The translations under genes and the position numbers were made by a program. Under the pieces are notes generated by a model. That model saw only the letters and a list, made by a program, of their open reading frames with translations. It had not been told where the DNA came from and searched no databases. Below, piece by piece: positions 20,641 through 33,704 of a stretch of DNA of 64,000 nt; the first letter of the stretch is position 1; every line of letters begins with the position of its first letter. The stretch is taken from contig CM062297.1 of NCBI GenBank assembly GCA_031216915.1, positions 535,516,971 to 535,580,970 of the forward strand, in the 5' to 3' direction. Source of the DNA: Pictodentalium vernedei (lineage: Eukaryota; Mollusca; Scaphopoda; Dentaliida; Dentaliidae).

Positions 20641-22084
20641 AAGCTAAACTAATGGAATAAGATATAATATGTATCCTAATAGAAAAAACAATAATTGTTT
20701 TTAACTAAACACTGAATTAATATGAATCCAAAACGTAATTGAACAGATGTCAAGAGGAAAAACAGGAAACTAACCGACAACAGGCACAAGAAATGCCCAG
20801 AGACAGTAACCGATCAACAACCACCTGATGCAAAGCTAGATCTTCATATGAAGAAAAAAAAATGCATCTGGTAGAAGATGCAGGAATACAAAACGTCCTG
20901 AACAGTAATGAACAGGATGTAAACATAGGGGATAAATGGAATACCTATTCTGTTTTACAAGTTAAACTCCCAAGAATTTAATAAAAAATTCTTCAATAAA
21001 AAAGCCGAAAGAGCTTGGGAGTATAACAGGAGGGTTCAGGAGAGGGAAGGGAAGTAAATGTAACAAAACAACAGTGGAGGCATATTATAGTGACGACATT
21101 CAGAAGCATATCCCGAAAATGGGGAACATGAATAATTTCACATAAAAATGATAAATTTAAAGTAATTTGTATATTTTTTATACTAACCAATGACCCAGGC
21201 TTAACTGGTGTAAACTCTTTAATTTCCAAGGCCAAACACAAATTTTGACCCCCCCCCCCCCCCCCCAATCCCCAAAATTTGCATACAAAACCGAAAAAGA
21301 AAAGTCCTAACTGGTTTCCATACTTTAGCTAACTGCACATGCGCAGTAACCAGAAAGTGACCGAGACTGGCCCCAACATCATTCTTCCTAGTTATGCCTG
21401 CTAAATGTTATACATATCTATCAGCAGGGAGGTATGAGTGCCCACTCATGGGAGGGCCATCCCTGTCTGGGCGATTGGTAAATGTGAAAAATATACAAAT
21501 TACTTTACATTTATCATATTTTTATACTCATAACCAATGGCCCAGACTTAGCTGAATCATAGGAGAAGACATAGGAATTACTCATGTCTATCTCTTTTTC
21601 CCAATAAAAAAAGAGAATGACACAACACCCAATATATACTGGAGTAAGACATAATAATTTCTCCATTTAATGCCAGCATAACCCTTATGCTAATTCGGTG
21701 AAGGAAATCAATTATAAGGAAGTCAGAGAATGAGATGCCTTATACTCATTAAAAGTGTCTGAGGATTGTATATTAACGCTTGTATGACATGTAACATATA
21801 CAAATGCTTCACACTGAGCTACACTTTAAAAACAATACCTGAATGAGACATAATTGTTGCTTCACACCGAGCTACACAATAAAACCACCCAGTACCGACG
21901 CTGGACTACTGACACTGGAGGAGGTATTTCCTTGCTTTTCACTATAACGACAGATGATATAAAGGGGAAAACTGCCCCCCCCCCCCCCCCCCCCCACTTC
22001 CCCTTGTTCTGAAGGAGATTCCTCAGAACAAAGAGGGCAGCGGAATGGAGTCAGTGCTCAAGCAGACTGCCTAAGACATCACTG

Positions 22085-23110
22085 AGATGTATTATTAATG
22101 GATGACATTCTGTGCGACAGAAAGAGGACCCAAGGACCTCAGGTCACCGGAGATAGACTCTAAATTTGTAAGATAGAACGTTGTAAATGAAGATGGTTGC
22201 GTCCAGTAGGCTGCCTTCATTAAATCAGTAATAGCAATACTATTTGAATAAGTCCAAAAAGAAGACAGTGCCCTAACCTCATGCGCTGAAATCTTATTGA
22301 CAGAACGTTAATCTGCCGATAGGTTCTCGTAAGCGATTCTTACTGCCAATTGAATCCATCTAGCGACTGAATGAACAGAAACATCTTTTCTGTTAGGTTT
22401 TAGAGAAAGGAAAAACCTCTTTCTTCCTTTTCGAATGAAGCCAGGTTGACGTTTATATATGCACATCACTCTCACTGGACACAACAGCAGTCTACCGTTG
22501 TCCGAGGATGGTAAGGCCTTAATGACAATAGGTTGCGGCTGTTTATCCGGAATCTGATTCTTAGCCAAGAATCCCACTTCCGTAGTAAGAGTAAAAGTAT
22601 TACCCATACTACGGTAATGGGAATCTTTGACAGATGATGCATGAAGTTCACTAACTCGTCTGGCAGAAGCGAAGACTAAGAGAAAAAACGTTTTATAAGT
22701 GAGGAATTTAAATTGTACATCATCTAATGGCTCAAAAGGAGCTTCTTGAAGCTTCAAAAGAACCCAAGCCAAATTCCACTTAATTAATCTGAAGGTTCTA
22801 GGTCTATTGATAGAGAAATGTCTAACTAGCTTGGATGAGGAAGGATCTAATCCAATACTCAAGTTATCATGATAAGAATATGTGTCTGACAACATAGGCC
22901 TGTAGCCCTTAATGGTAACGGGCTGCAGTTTGAGTACGTCAAACGAGTACCAGAAAATTGGCAATCTGAGGAATAGATGGATTATAGATATCCACCGACT
23001 TGCATGTACACCAACGAAAGAAAACCCTCCATTTCACTGCGTAATTCAATGAAGAGGAGGTCCTCCTACAGTTAGAAATTGCATCCACTGCCCGTCCTGT
23101 AAATTGCTTC
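22085..23110 (-). pseudogene. DIRS copy B tyrosine recombinase relic
   Basis: The frame 22308-22964 holds the core-binding region and the first catalytic Arg (SARRVSELHAS). After a stop at 22307 the DNA still encodes HEVR and the FYL motif with the nucleophile Tyr (about 22140-22300). A frameshift near 22940-22960 separates the N-terminal part (frame 22939-23187, with FTGRAVDAISNCRRT). Inactive as a gene, but the motif order is unbroken. Confidence 0.8.
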
Positions 23111-25214
23111 CCATGCAAGGACAGCACAACGGAAATACGTGAAGGTTGAGACCTTCCGGGTTGTGATGCAGTGTGAGGGACTTCCACTGATACAGAAGGT
23201 CCTTGAGAGGAGGAAGCTTCCGGGAATGTCCCATAACAGACACCTGATCAGGTTGATCCAGGGTTTCTGAGATGACAGAGGTGCTACTAGCAAGATTTTG
23301 CAGTGAGACTGTTTTGATTTTTAACAGAATCTGCTGAATCAGTGGAGTTGGAAGATATGCATATTCTATTATTCTGTTCCATGAGATCGATAGCGCGTCT
23401 ACTGCGTATGCTCGATGATCCGGAAAAGGTGACACGAACGTTGGTAGCTGATTGTTTAGGTTCGTAGCAAAGAGATCTATCATGGGACGATCCCACTGGT
23501 AGCAAATCTGCCGGAATATTCGTTTGTTGAGAGTCCACTCCGATGGCAACAGGCGACCCTTCCTTGAGAGCGAGTCTGCTACTATGTTCAGACAACTCGG
23601 AATACGACGGGCTGAGAGATGAATGTGATGAGTCAGAGCAAACAGGAGAATTTTCTCTGTCAATTCACAGAGAGGAATTGAATGAGTGCCCCCTGGTTCC
23701 TGAGATATGCCACTACTGTCGAATTGTCCGACAGAATCTTCACATGGGCATTGGCTACACGAGTAATCCAGTGCATCAGTGCAAGCCAAACAGACATCAT
23801 CTCTTTGATGTTTATGTGCTTTTGCAGGAACGAAGAGTCCCAAGACCCTGGAACGTCAGGTCTGTAGGAATCAGGGACGCACCCCAACCTGTCAGACTCG
23901 CATCCATCATAATAGAAAAGAATAGATCCGGTACTTGAAGTGGAACTCCTGGAGTTAACCACCAAATCTGAACTTTTTGTTTTATCAGATCTGTTAAAAC
24001 AATCTAGTGTTCTAACGAATGCATCTTGACACTCTAGTTCTGAGTAAAGAATATCTGGAGAGAACGCGTGCGTAAGCGACCCAGCTCCACACAGACCCAT
24101 TAGTCGCATGAACTCTCTCGCTGATACTGTTAGAGAGTTTTGACAGAAGCAAGCATAGAAACTGACCAATCTTGCTCGGGTTATCGGAAGGTGAACCAGA
24201 TTGCAATGAGTCTCGAAGCTCATTCCCATGTGAATGAATGACTTGGACGGAGCTAAATCCGACTTTTTTTGTTTACTATGAAACCGAGATGTCGAGTGAA
24301 GCAGACTCTGCACATCATTCTGAAGTGCATCTTTGTCACCATATCTCTGAAGAATGTCGTCAAGATAAGACGACGTAACCACAACTGAATGAGCTCGGAA
24401 GTACGACATTACCAAGATCATTATCTGAGTGAACGCCCAAGGTGCCAGGTTCAGACTGAAACACATTGCTCTGAACTGGTAAACCTTCCCTTGGATGGCA
24501 GAGCGCAGGTACTTTCTGAAAGCCGGATGAACCATGATATTAGATCTATGCTTGCCACAAAGTCATTCACTCGATTGCTTGCTCTTACTGACCGAATGGT
24601 TTCCATATAGAACTTTGGAGCGATAATCAGTTTGTTTATCCAGCTCAAGTCTATATGACCGGTCAAAATGAGCCATCTGGTTTCGGCACACGGAACAGGT
24701 CACTGTAAAACCCTGGTGAGTTGGGATTTTCTACAACCTCTAATGCATCTTTTAGCAGGAGAGACTGAACTTCTGCAAGAAGAGACTCCTTTTTTGAAGG
24801 ATTTGCCAGAAGAACTGTCCAATGTGGACTTCTTGTAAGTGGGGGCTTTGATCTGAATGATAGTTGGAGTCCCGATCTGACTACATTTCTGACCCACTGA
24901 TCTTCCATTATATCCATCCAGTTTTTCGCGAAGTTTGACAATCTTCCGCCAACTGGAGGGCAATAGAAGTTTTGACCATCACCTGTAAGACCTGCGAGGC
25001 CTTTGGGAGGATAAACCACATCCTTCCTGAGAACCACCTCATGCCGTTGGCCTAGGGGCATTTGATTTATAGTCTCTGTAAGACTAACGCCCCTTTCCAG
25101 AGTCGCTGTACTGCCAGTTTCCAGAATAATTGTACAACGGTTTACTAGAACCCAGCGAGGAGCTTTTCTTTGCTGGCTGCAAACTGGAGCCCCCTCACCT
25201 ACCACGTCCAGCAT
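23046..25214 (-). pseudogene. DIRS copy B RT / RNase H / methyltransferase-like relic
   Basis: Fragments in several frames: RT N-terminal part (24663-25214, KPPLTRSP, VPKPDGSF), fingers (24451-24666, INKLIIAPKFYMETIRS), palm with YLDD (23660-24535), and RNase H plus methyltransferase-like part (23046-23843, ARRIPSCLNIVADSLSRKG, PMIDLFATN). A deletion of about 20 bp at about 24540 removes the middle of motif A (SIDLKDAYFH). Confidence 0.82.
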
Positions 25215-27130
25215 ATGGATGATGCTGGGTAACTAACTTCAGCAAAAGAGTGCTGGTAGCTTTTTTGGTAGCTTCATTGCACACCAAGGACAACTTGTCA
25301 TCAAACAACATATTTCCTGAAACTGGAGCGACTCCAAGAGAGCTCTTCACCTGATCGTCAATCAAAGAAGACGATGCCAAGGCTCCATCATGTCTTAATA
25401 ATATTAGCCACTGTAAGGGCAGAATGGTGTGTGGCATACATAACTGCCCTAGAAAGAACTCAGAGTGACGCATTAATATCGTCAAATTCTTTCCCCACAA
25501 GATGATGGTCCAAAGCCCTGGTGATATGATCTGCATAAGACATAGCATCCAAAACTGTCCGACTGGAATCAATTGCAGATTCGATCACATCTGAGTGGAC
25601 ATTGAATGATGCGGTAACGATATGTCCATATCCGTAGCCCGATCATCCAAACGCAGACAAGCTTTCTGTACATCTTATCCAACCGTTTTTAATTTGCTGG
25701 GTCCAAGAAACGGTATGTGAATGGAAGATGCTGTCAAGAAAGGATATTTCTTTTCTTGAACTTGCTAGGTTAAATAATGCGTCATCAACATGGTTGAAAA
25801 CCTCCGATATTATGGACCGACTGACCCGGGAAGGAAAGAACGTCCTCTTTCCTCTGCAGGGTATCCCTATCTAGGGATGAAAGCGATCTCTGCCTAGCAG
25901 ACGCAGCTTGCTGACCAGAGGGAACTAAATCAGGAAAAAAATGATGAAGAAAATTCATTGTTTCCATATGTTGTTCCGTATAGGTTGGAGAATCTTCCTC
26001 CACCTCTCTATCATCATCCGCTTGGTCAGACTGTGAAATTCAGTTGGCTCCCTCCGAGTGAACAGATGACCGTACTGACCCAGCACTGTCCAACAGCTCA
26101 CTCCAGGAGTCTGTTGGCGGTTGAACATGTGTTGGCTGGGAAGCTGCGATAAGCTGCACTATCTGCAACAGCAAGTCAGTAACTGAGGCTTGCGCAGCAG
26201 CGGTCTTATGTTCTTGCATGATGTTCTCGGGACGACAATCTGTCCTTAGATCTTTTTGCCGGACATCCCGAATGCTCCGCATATTCATGCCTCAATGTAC
26301 TAGCTACCGGATGACCCGACTTCGGAGAGGAAGACTGGGAGCGTCTTCATGGAACAGATCGAATTTACGAAGTCAGACAGCTAGTGAGCAGTCTAATGTG
26401 CTTGGTACTCATAGAGGAAGAAGCCGTAACTGGCGCTGACACCAGCTGCAGTGTGGACGGAGTACCTCGATATGCCAATGAGGACATTAGCTCCGACTCA
26501 GTAAAGTTTTGTGCCACTGCAACAGTCGGCCCCGACTGTTGATAGGATGGAGAAGGCTCTCCCATTCACGATCTGACCCCAGATCTCGGCGAGCATCCAG
26601 TTAAGAAACTTGCTGGCTTCTTCCCTTTTGGCATCGTCGCTGGGTGACCTTTTGATTTTAAGGTGCTCGCTCTATCCAATTCTACACTCTCCTCGACCGC
26701 TATGGACTTATCCAGTGATATGGCCCCAGCAGGCAGGGTCCCCGCTTCACCGGGCAAGCTAGCTGCTTTTAATGGAATAAGAGGCCTTATTTTTTGTTTT
26801 ATATTCATGAGCACCTTTCAGCTAGCTCTGTTTGCTCATCTGAGTGCGACGACGGCAACACATTTTGGATAGGTGTCGCTGAACCATCACCCTATTCTTG
26901 TTCCTCTGAAAAAGAGACTGAAAAACTAGAATTAGCATGCGGCGACAGCTCCGCCATCAGAACTTCATTGCATGCATAACCTGACACCCCCTCCAACATT
27001 TGGCATCCCCAACGACACAAGTAGCACACATATAAGAAGGAGTGCAGCGACTGCAAGCAAGACATCAAGCGTGTAAATCTGAGGCAGATTTCCTCGCCTT
27101 ACACTAAGTGCAAAAAGATTTCATAATAAT
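25195..27130 (-). pseudogene. DIRS copy B gag relic
   Basis: Short frames 25195-25572, 25785-26003, 26040-26288, 26365-26565 and 26566-26814 match successive parts of copy A gag, for example the SASQPTHVQP-like Gln/Ser region, LDSAGSVRSS and the HHFFPDLVPSGQ block. The Cys-rich N-terminus would lie at about 26990-27120. Many stops. Confidence 0.7.
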
Positions 27131-28227
27131 ATTAATCCAAAGACTAAGTCCACTGCACTCCAAACAATCAATAAATTATACATATTAAGGATACTGAAAA
27201 TATACGGCAATCAAAATCATTTCGAAAAAAAATTCAAAATTAAAAAACAATGTTCGAAAAAAATTTAGAAAACGTCTAAGTTCCCAAAGGGACCCTCATG
27301 AGCCCAAGGGCATCCCGATAGAGCCTAAATGTGGACAAACACCAAAAAATTTAAGCTACACTCCCGGCATAATAAATACATGTATCCTACTACAAATATG
27401 ATAACTGTGCTTCACTATAAAATAATAATACAATAATGTAAAGCGTTGTCCAAGTGAAACGTCAACAGGAAAAAACGGAAACTAAACAACAGGCCATACA
27501 ATAAGCCTAAAGTCAGAAACCGGTCAATTACCAGCTGATGCAAAGCTAGATCTTCCTGAGAAGAAAAAACAATACATCTGGTAGAAGATGCAAGACAACA
27601 TATGTCCTAACATCCCCCAGGATGAGACCATGGAGATAAACGGAATAAACATTCCGTAGATCTCGTTAAACTCCCAAGAAATTTAATAAAAAAATTTTAA
27701 TAAAAAACTCAATAAGGATGGGAGCTTAACAGGAGGGTTCATGGGAAGATAGGGAAGGAACATTTAACAAACAGCAGATTTATCATTAGTAAGAATAATG
27801 ATGTTCAGGCCCATGTCCCGAAAATGGGAAACATAAATAATTTTATAAAATTATTAATAAGTTACAGCCCTGAACATCCAAAACCTCTGTAGTTCACTTC
27901 CAGCATCCTTTCAGTTCCTTGAATCCACCATAATCATGATTGATCTGTGTCTGGCATCTTCAGAAAAGAGTATTTGAAGCACAGATGTCAGTTCAGATGT
28001 TGCTGACTTTGGGCCAAACAGAAGAATGATCTTTGCGCCAGTTTCGATCACTTCCTGGTTACTGCGCATGCACAGTAAGCTAAGATATGGAGGACCATTT
28101 AGGACTTTTTTTCTCGGTTTTGTATGCAAATTTTGGGGATTGAGGGGGTTCAAAATTTGTGTTTGGCCCTGGAAATTAAAGAGTTTGCACCAGCTGAGTC
28201 TGGACCATTGGTTATTAGTATAAAAAT

Positions 28228-28705
28228 CGCGACATCGACGCCGTAGCTGCGACGGGTGGTGAAATTTCACAAAATTCTAAGTTCATCAAGGGTCATAACT
28301 CCAAGAAAAATATTTGGCACAACACATGCATTGAACAGTGGCTAGACATCAATAAGATACACTTACATGCCAAATATAAAGTCATTCCATCTAGTATTTC
28401 AAAAGTTATTGAGTTTTGAAACTCATTGGTCACAGACAGACCGACTGACATTCTAAGTTCATCAAGGGCCATAACTCCAAGAAAAATATTTGGAACAACA
28501 CATGCATTGAACAATGGCTAGACATCAATAAGATATACTTAACATGCCAAATATAAAATCATTCCATCAAGTATTTCAAAAGTTATTGAGTTTTGAAACT
28601 CGTTGGTCACAGACAAACTCGTTGGTCACAGACAGACCGACCGACCGACCGACAGACAGACAGACAGACCGACATTGCCACTTATAGAGCTGCTAGTCGC
28701 AGCTA
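28228..28705. repeat. Inserted repeat of about 478 bp between copy B and the rest of copy G
   Basis: Starts 'cgcgacatcgacgccgtagc' and ends with (CCGA)n/(CAGA)n and 'gctagtcgcagct'; GTAGCTGCGAC near 28243 and GTCGCAGCT near 28687 are inverted. The body is two tandem copies of about 180 bp that begin 'attctaagttcatcaagg' (28274 and 28451). No counterpart exists in copy B at this position of the leader, so it is a separate insertion. Confidence 0.65.
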
Positions 28706-28805
28706 AAAGTATTATAAAGTTACAGCCCTGAACATCCGAAACCACTGTTATTCACTTCCAGCATCCTGCTACACTGTTGATTAAATGAAAACCATCATTG
28801 ATTTG

Positions 28806-30745
28806 TAAGGGCTGGGCAGTTTATCGGTTCGCTTGTTTTTTTTTTTTAAAACCAAAACGGAACCCCCGCCCTAACAAAAAACCGAGACTTTTCGGTTTTC
28901 CCAGAATTGGTTAAGTTTATGACCACTCAATCACTTGCTTTCCGCAACCCAAAGGTGTTGGGCAAAGGTAAATGCTGTGCCATTTATGCTTACTTCGAGA
29001 GGACTGACAACAAATCTCCCCACCCCGCCACACCCCCTAAATAGTGGTAGCAAATTTCTTGTATCTTAAATGATATCTACAGAACCACCACCAGAAGGAA
29101 TATGAAAAAAGAAAAAGTCTTACGTAAAAATCCACACATGCAATTCAAGAATTGTTAAGTAAATTTAATGAACAGGGCACAGCCCCAGGCTCACTCATAT
29201 TCAACTAAATAGATACTGCAAGTTACCTGATAATATATGATGTAAAAGTAATATAAATTACCTTTGACACAAAATCATCTGTGTATGGCACGTAGTAAAT
29301 TAGATTGGAGGTAAACATAAAATTTATTGAGTTTTAAAACCTCAAAGTTCACATGGGAAAAATGACGAGTAAATTATGTTAATTAACCGACTACTGGCAC
29401 GTTCTCTGAAGTCACATGCTCAGAGATAATGCTGTGCATTGGTAGTTCTGTTTTTTGTCAACAATAAAATGGTTAAATTAAAATAGAACAAATCCTGTTA
29501 AATGGATGGCAGGTAACTATTGAAAGTTTTTTTTTAAACTTATTATGAATTGTTTGTATACTATATGAACTTACTTTAAGGAATCGCGCAGTACTGCAGG
29601 TCTGTCAGGTAAACAAGTGGCATTCCCAATACGAAGTTGTTATAATCAACACGTGTTTTCCCATGACCATGTGTATTTTGTGAACACAACTAATCCCAAG
29701 ATGCAAGATTGCAAACTTTCTTTCAAATCCCATTATGCAGTGGTCTCTCTTCAAAAACACAAATCACCTGTCTTGACTGAGATGAAATCAACGCAGGGAT
29801 CAGCCAAGAGGGCAAAGTAAAGTTGGTAATATCTTCACCTTGGCACCATTCACTTCGCCCAATTTCTATGTTTGGGCAAAATCAAAGTAAAAAGCAAACC
29901 TCTACAGTCAAAATTGGGAGAGATATTATGAAAGCATTGGAGTGAGTTACCAATAAAAGTGATTCGTATATCACAACTTAATTCAATAATAGTTATCAAA
30001 ATCACAAGAAATATGATTTGTGTTCTTTTTATTCCACTGTCATTTGAAGCAGGAACCATTGAGAAACACGGGGAAGCCTATTTTCAAGCGATGTTATAAT
30101 TACCCAAATAAGCACAACAATTGCATATTATCCACGAAAGCCAGGGTGAGAGCTTACTGACTCCATAAAAAATAAGGAAATGTTGATTTTTGCTAAAATG
30201 TAGCTTTTCTTGTAAATTTCTGCATCTTGACAAGGCCCCAAATCTCACTGACAGAACAAGGCAGATTCCATCACTGGTGGAGCCATGGTTTGAAATCCTG
30301 GTGGACCATGCTGGTGAAGAGTTTGGGGAGGGGAAAGCTCAGGACTGAGGGTACTGTACTTGTACTGAGGGCAGGAAATCAAAAAGAATCTTTTCAGATT
30401 TGGGGATAGGAGGGGCAAGTGGGATTTTTTTTTTTTTTTTTTTTTGGGGGGGGGGGGGGGGGGGGAGGTGGTCTCCCTAGATACCTCATGGCTCCACCAC
30501 TGTAGCCCAACACAATATGTCCATTAGATGAGAAGAGTGGTGAACACTGAGTATCGAGATGACTCAACACGCTGTATGAGCCTCATGACTTGGATGACAA
30601 ATACACACATTTTGTGTGTACATTACCCTCTAAAATGTGGATTTCTACAATATATTTTGAAAAACTGAAAACCGAACCGAAAACCGAGTTTTTGTACAAA
30701 ACCGAAACCGAACCGAAATGCAAATTTCAAAACTGCCCAGCGCTA
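28806..30745. mobile_element. hAT-type non-autonomous element in the leader of copy G
   Basis: Inverted ends TAAGGGCTGGGCAGTTT (28806) and the complement of TAGCGCTGGGCAGTTT (30745), with inner 'cggtttt' and 'aaaaccgaaccg' repeats. The 8-bp target duplication TTGATTTG lies at 28798-28805 and 30746-30753, inside a 10-bp flanking repeat. GGGCTGGGC ends and an 8-bp duplication fit the hAT group. The 1.9-kb inside has a T/G homopolymer block (30424-30465) and no recognisable transposase. Confidence 0.8.
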
Positions 30746-31389
30746 TTGATTTGTGTCTGGCATCTTCAAAAATGAGATTTTAAAGCACAGATGTCAGTTC
30801 AGTTGTTACTGACTTTGGGCCAAACAGAAGAATGATGTTTGCGCCTATTCCGGTCTCTTCCTGGGTACTGCGCATGCGCAAGTACTAAAAGTATGGAGGG
30901 CCATTTAGGACTTTTTTCATTTTCAATATTGTATGCAAATTTTGGGGATTGGGAGTTCAAAATTTGTATTTGGCCCTTAATAATATTGAGGTTGCACCAG
31001 CTAAGTCTGGGCCATTGAGTTTTATTTTTAAAATATTATATTTTGCATGAATCAAGTACTTATGAATAGAAATTTTGGGTGGGGCCAAAAATCTTCCCCC
31101 TCCCCCCCCCCCCCCCCCCCCCCCCCCCCATTACAAAGGCAAATATTGCTCCACAAACTTTGTTTGAATAATTTGATTCTATAATTCAACAGAAAGCTCC
31201 ATACCAAAACACAATGCAATGTCAAAATATGCAATCACCTTAAATTTAACTGAAATCAGTTCAGCGGTTTGGGAGAAGGTACAAACATCATGTTCACAGA
31301 TGACGGCCAACCGACAACTAACAGTGAGTGATCACCATAGCTCATCCTGACTTTCAGTCAGGTTAGCAAATTAGCATCTAGGATGCTCA

Positions 31390-32400
31390 CTCCATCGAAG
31401 ACATCAAGCTTCAGCAATGATTTCCAGAAGCTTCTTATTCTCTACTTCATAATGTTGAGAATAGAAGAATCCCTGATCCTGCACTAATGGCCTTTTCAAG
31501 GACTTCAGCAAGAGAAAGAGTTCTTTCCCCTAATGGCCTTCCTTCGATAAAGAGAAAATGCAACAATCCTTTAGATGCTTGCTCAGACTGTTTCTGAGAC
31601 TGGTAGTTTCATGATGAATATGCAACATGAATGCGACAAGCCACGATAATGCTTGGAAGAAGAACTCTGTTTCTTCTTGTAGCTGGACTGCGAATGCGAA
31701 GTATTATGACCAGGAACTTGAAGGAATAACTTGTACGTGGTTTGCTTGGTAACTTTCCCATGAATGATGGTGACCAGGTCATAATAGACTGATGCCTGTG
31801 AGAACAGCCGTCTGAGGTGATGCTTGTAATTCCTCATCCTGATTAGAAGTAGCTAGTGCATTGTCTCTCTGAACAGTGCAAGATTTGCCACATTATGAGC
31901 TGTAGAATGTACCAAAGACATGACTGCTGTAGATAACACTCATAGAGGAGTTGAGATATCATTAAATTTTGTGTTATCAAGAATCCTTCCTAATGTTGAT
32001 GTAATGAATATTTGCAAATGACAGGATGTTCTGATGGTCTCTTTAGATGAAACAATGATGAGTGATGGTGATTTTCGATCTAGAGGTAAGACCAACGACT
32101 GAACTGAAGGACCAATTGTATGGAAAAGGTAGATTCCTTGACCAGAAGACTTGTCTCTTTTAGTGATATAAGAAGTCCTGTCCATCTTGAGAATGAACCG
32201 AGCTACTAAGTTTATAGGATGCTGTTAATACTTGAGGCAACAGTCTCTGAAGAAACCAAGCATTGTCGTGTTTTGAAGTGAAGTATTGTCCAGTATGTTC
32301 ATCTGCCAACTTAACTGAATGTGAGAGAGATGAACAATTGTTGTAATCACAGCCTCTGAATCTGACTGAGTCTGGTTGAGCAGCCAAATGTGAGTCCTAT
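31390..32400 (-). pseudogene. Gag fossil of DIRS copy I
   Basis: Three fragments in proper order match parts of copy A gag. 31583-31837 (HGKVTKQTTYKLFLQ) fits the C-terminal YDKITKKAKDSLLFK region and its Ser/Lys-rich tail. 31940-32185 (SGQGIYLFHTIGP, LVLPLDRKSP) fits AGQGIPRVPLR and LSLPLSASIP. 32160-32387 contains a QRLLPQV block like RHFLPQVVP. Similarity is low and was judged by eye, but the order and spacing agree and the nesting order predicts copy I sequence here. Confidence 0.55.
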
Positions 32401-33078
32401 GAATGAGAGGGAAAAGTGCGTGATGGATTAGGCAACTTCTCTCTCGACTGGAATGCTTGTGACAGCAGCTGTTTAGCTTGCGAAAAAGCTTATCTGGATT
32501 TGGTCTCGCCTCATAGGCTCATTATGGTGCATTGATAAAAGACTTTGGTATAAAAGGCAATGATTTCACACATTTTAAATGAAAGGCTTAACACTTCAAC
32601 CAATTGAGCTATTACTCAGTTTGAAGTCATTTAAATGATAACATAGTTGAATGCGAGTGGTGATCAGCCTTCCGAAAGCAAATGTAACTGTCAGTACGCT
32701 TCTGAGCCATCTACTCGGAGGATGAAGCTGAATTTAATAAAAAATATTTTAAAAAAACCCAGATAACAATTGCACTGTGTTGTTTACTTACCAACGTTTA
32801 CCCCAGTTTGTACCTGAGATATGTAATGCAGTGTTTGGTAAATGCTGTTATACACCTGATATCTGTTAAGGATTATTTCATGCCGATTAGTTTTAATATC
32901 GATAAAATAAATGGACTCGTAAGTTGTCCATTATGTCTAACACTGCCATAATACAAAAACTTCATTCACTATTGTCCCTTGGTCCCTTAATGGACCCCTC
33001 GCCTCATTTTAAAGGTCTGAGTATGACTTCTACTTCATATCGTTATTTGCAAAATATAATGGACTAGAGGGTGAATAC
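32401..33078 (-). other. Copy I interior, unrecognised
   Basis: By the nesting order this is the gag N-terminal or leader part of copy I. I see no Cys cluster and no other known block. One mixed AT-rich stretch without long frames. Confidence 0.35.
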
Positions 33079-33665
33079 CCGGCGTTGCACGGGAGAAGAC
33101 GGTTATATCAATATACCCTCAGATATGATCGATAGAAGGTCAAGGTCACCAATTTCAAGGTCAAGGTCACCCTGCAACCCGATAAAGTCAAAATGATCGA
33201 TGGGTCAATATACCCGCACATATGAAATTTTAGCCCAATCGGCACAACCATTTTTGAAATAAAAAGTCAAGGTCACAATTTCAAGGTCAAGGTCACCCTG
33301 ATAAAGTCAAAATGATCGATGGGTCAATATACCTGCATATATGAAATTTTAGCCCGATCGGCCTAGCCTTTTTCAAAATAAAAGGTCAAGGTCACCAATT
33401 TCAAGGTCAAGGTCACACCGCACGGGGCCCTCGATAAAGTCAAAATGATTGATGGGACAATATACCCGCACATATGAAATTTTAGCCCGATCGGCCCAGC
33501 CGTTTCGAAATAAAAGTTCAAGGTCACCAAATTCAAGGTCAAGGCAAAGGTCACCCTGCAAGGGCACAGAACCCATCCCATGTTACCCGCAGGGACGAAT
33601 TACTCCCTGTACAAAATTTAAGATCAATCGGTCGAGAAACGGAGGAGTTCACCCGGAACAAAGAT

Positions 33666-33704
<39 letters not shown>

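Larger units (their letters stand above)
21148..28227 (-). mobile_element. DIRS copy B: full-length but decayed, inserted in copy G
   Basis: Left end ATG + 'ataaattta' at 21148, ICR with core CAT at 21515-21517, poly-C at 21974-21995, YR, RT and gag relics in the normal order, leader, and right end 'gtataaaaat' at 28227. It interrupts copy G in its leader region: the sequence left of it ('aaaatggggaacatgaataa') continues after 28705 ('ttataaagttacagccctg'), with a further 478-bp piece between. Genes carry many stops and shifts. Confidence 0.88.
17212..31034 (-). mobile_element. DIRS copy G: non-autonomous DIRS with a tandem array, split by B and a hAT
   Basis: Left end ATG + 'ataaattta' at 17212, left terminal repeat to about 17440, ICR at about 17510-17600 with core CAT at 17563-17565, right terminal repeat at about 30800-31034. 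It is inserted in H3. Its own sequence is 17212-21147, about 28706-28797 and 30754-31034. A 3' poly-C tract lies at 17962-17988. Between ICR and leader there is no YR or RT; instead there is a tandem array (18660-20165) and a gag N-terminal remnant (20166-20640). It belongs to the same subfamily as copy B (ATG core, 'ggcccagac' ends). Confidence 0.8.
15818..31367 (+). mobile_element. H3: hairpin-ended repeat element, interrupted by DIRS copy G
   Basis: It starts with the palindrome CAGTCCCCATGGGGACTG (15821-15838) and ends with a hairpin CCTGACTTTCAGTCAGG (about 31346-31362). The body (15990-17200) is a run of about six modules of roughly 150-166 bp containing 'ataccaaatatcaaaagatt' and 'tctgaagaagaag'. 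It continues after copy G at 31035 with 'tttgcatgaatcaagtact', which matches H1 at about 44200. Long C-runs lie at 16163-16190, 16893-16911 and 31097-31129. It belongs to the same family as H1 and H2 but is more diverged. Superfamily uncertain; terminal hairpins and tandem core suggest a Helentron-type non-autonomous element. Confidence 0.75.

Noticed and set aside
28640-28672. A CRISPR-like array of short repeats (CCGA, CAGA)
   Set aside because: Simple microsatellite in a eukaryotic interspersed repeat, with no spacer structure.
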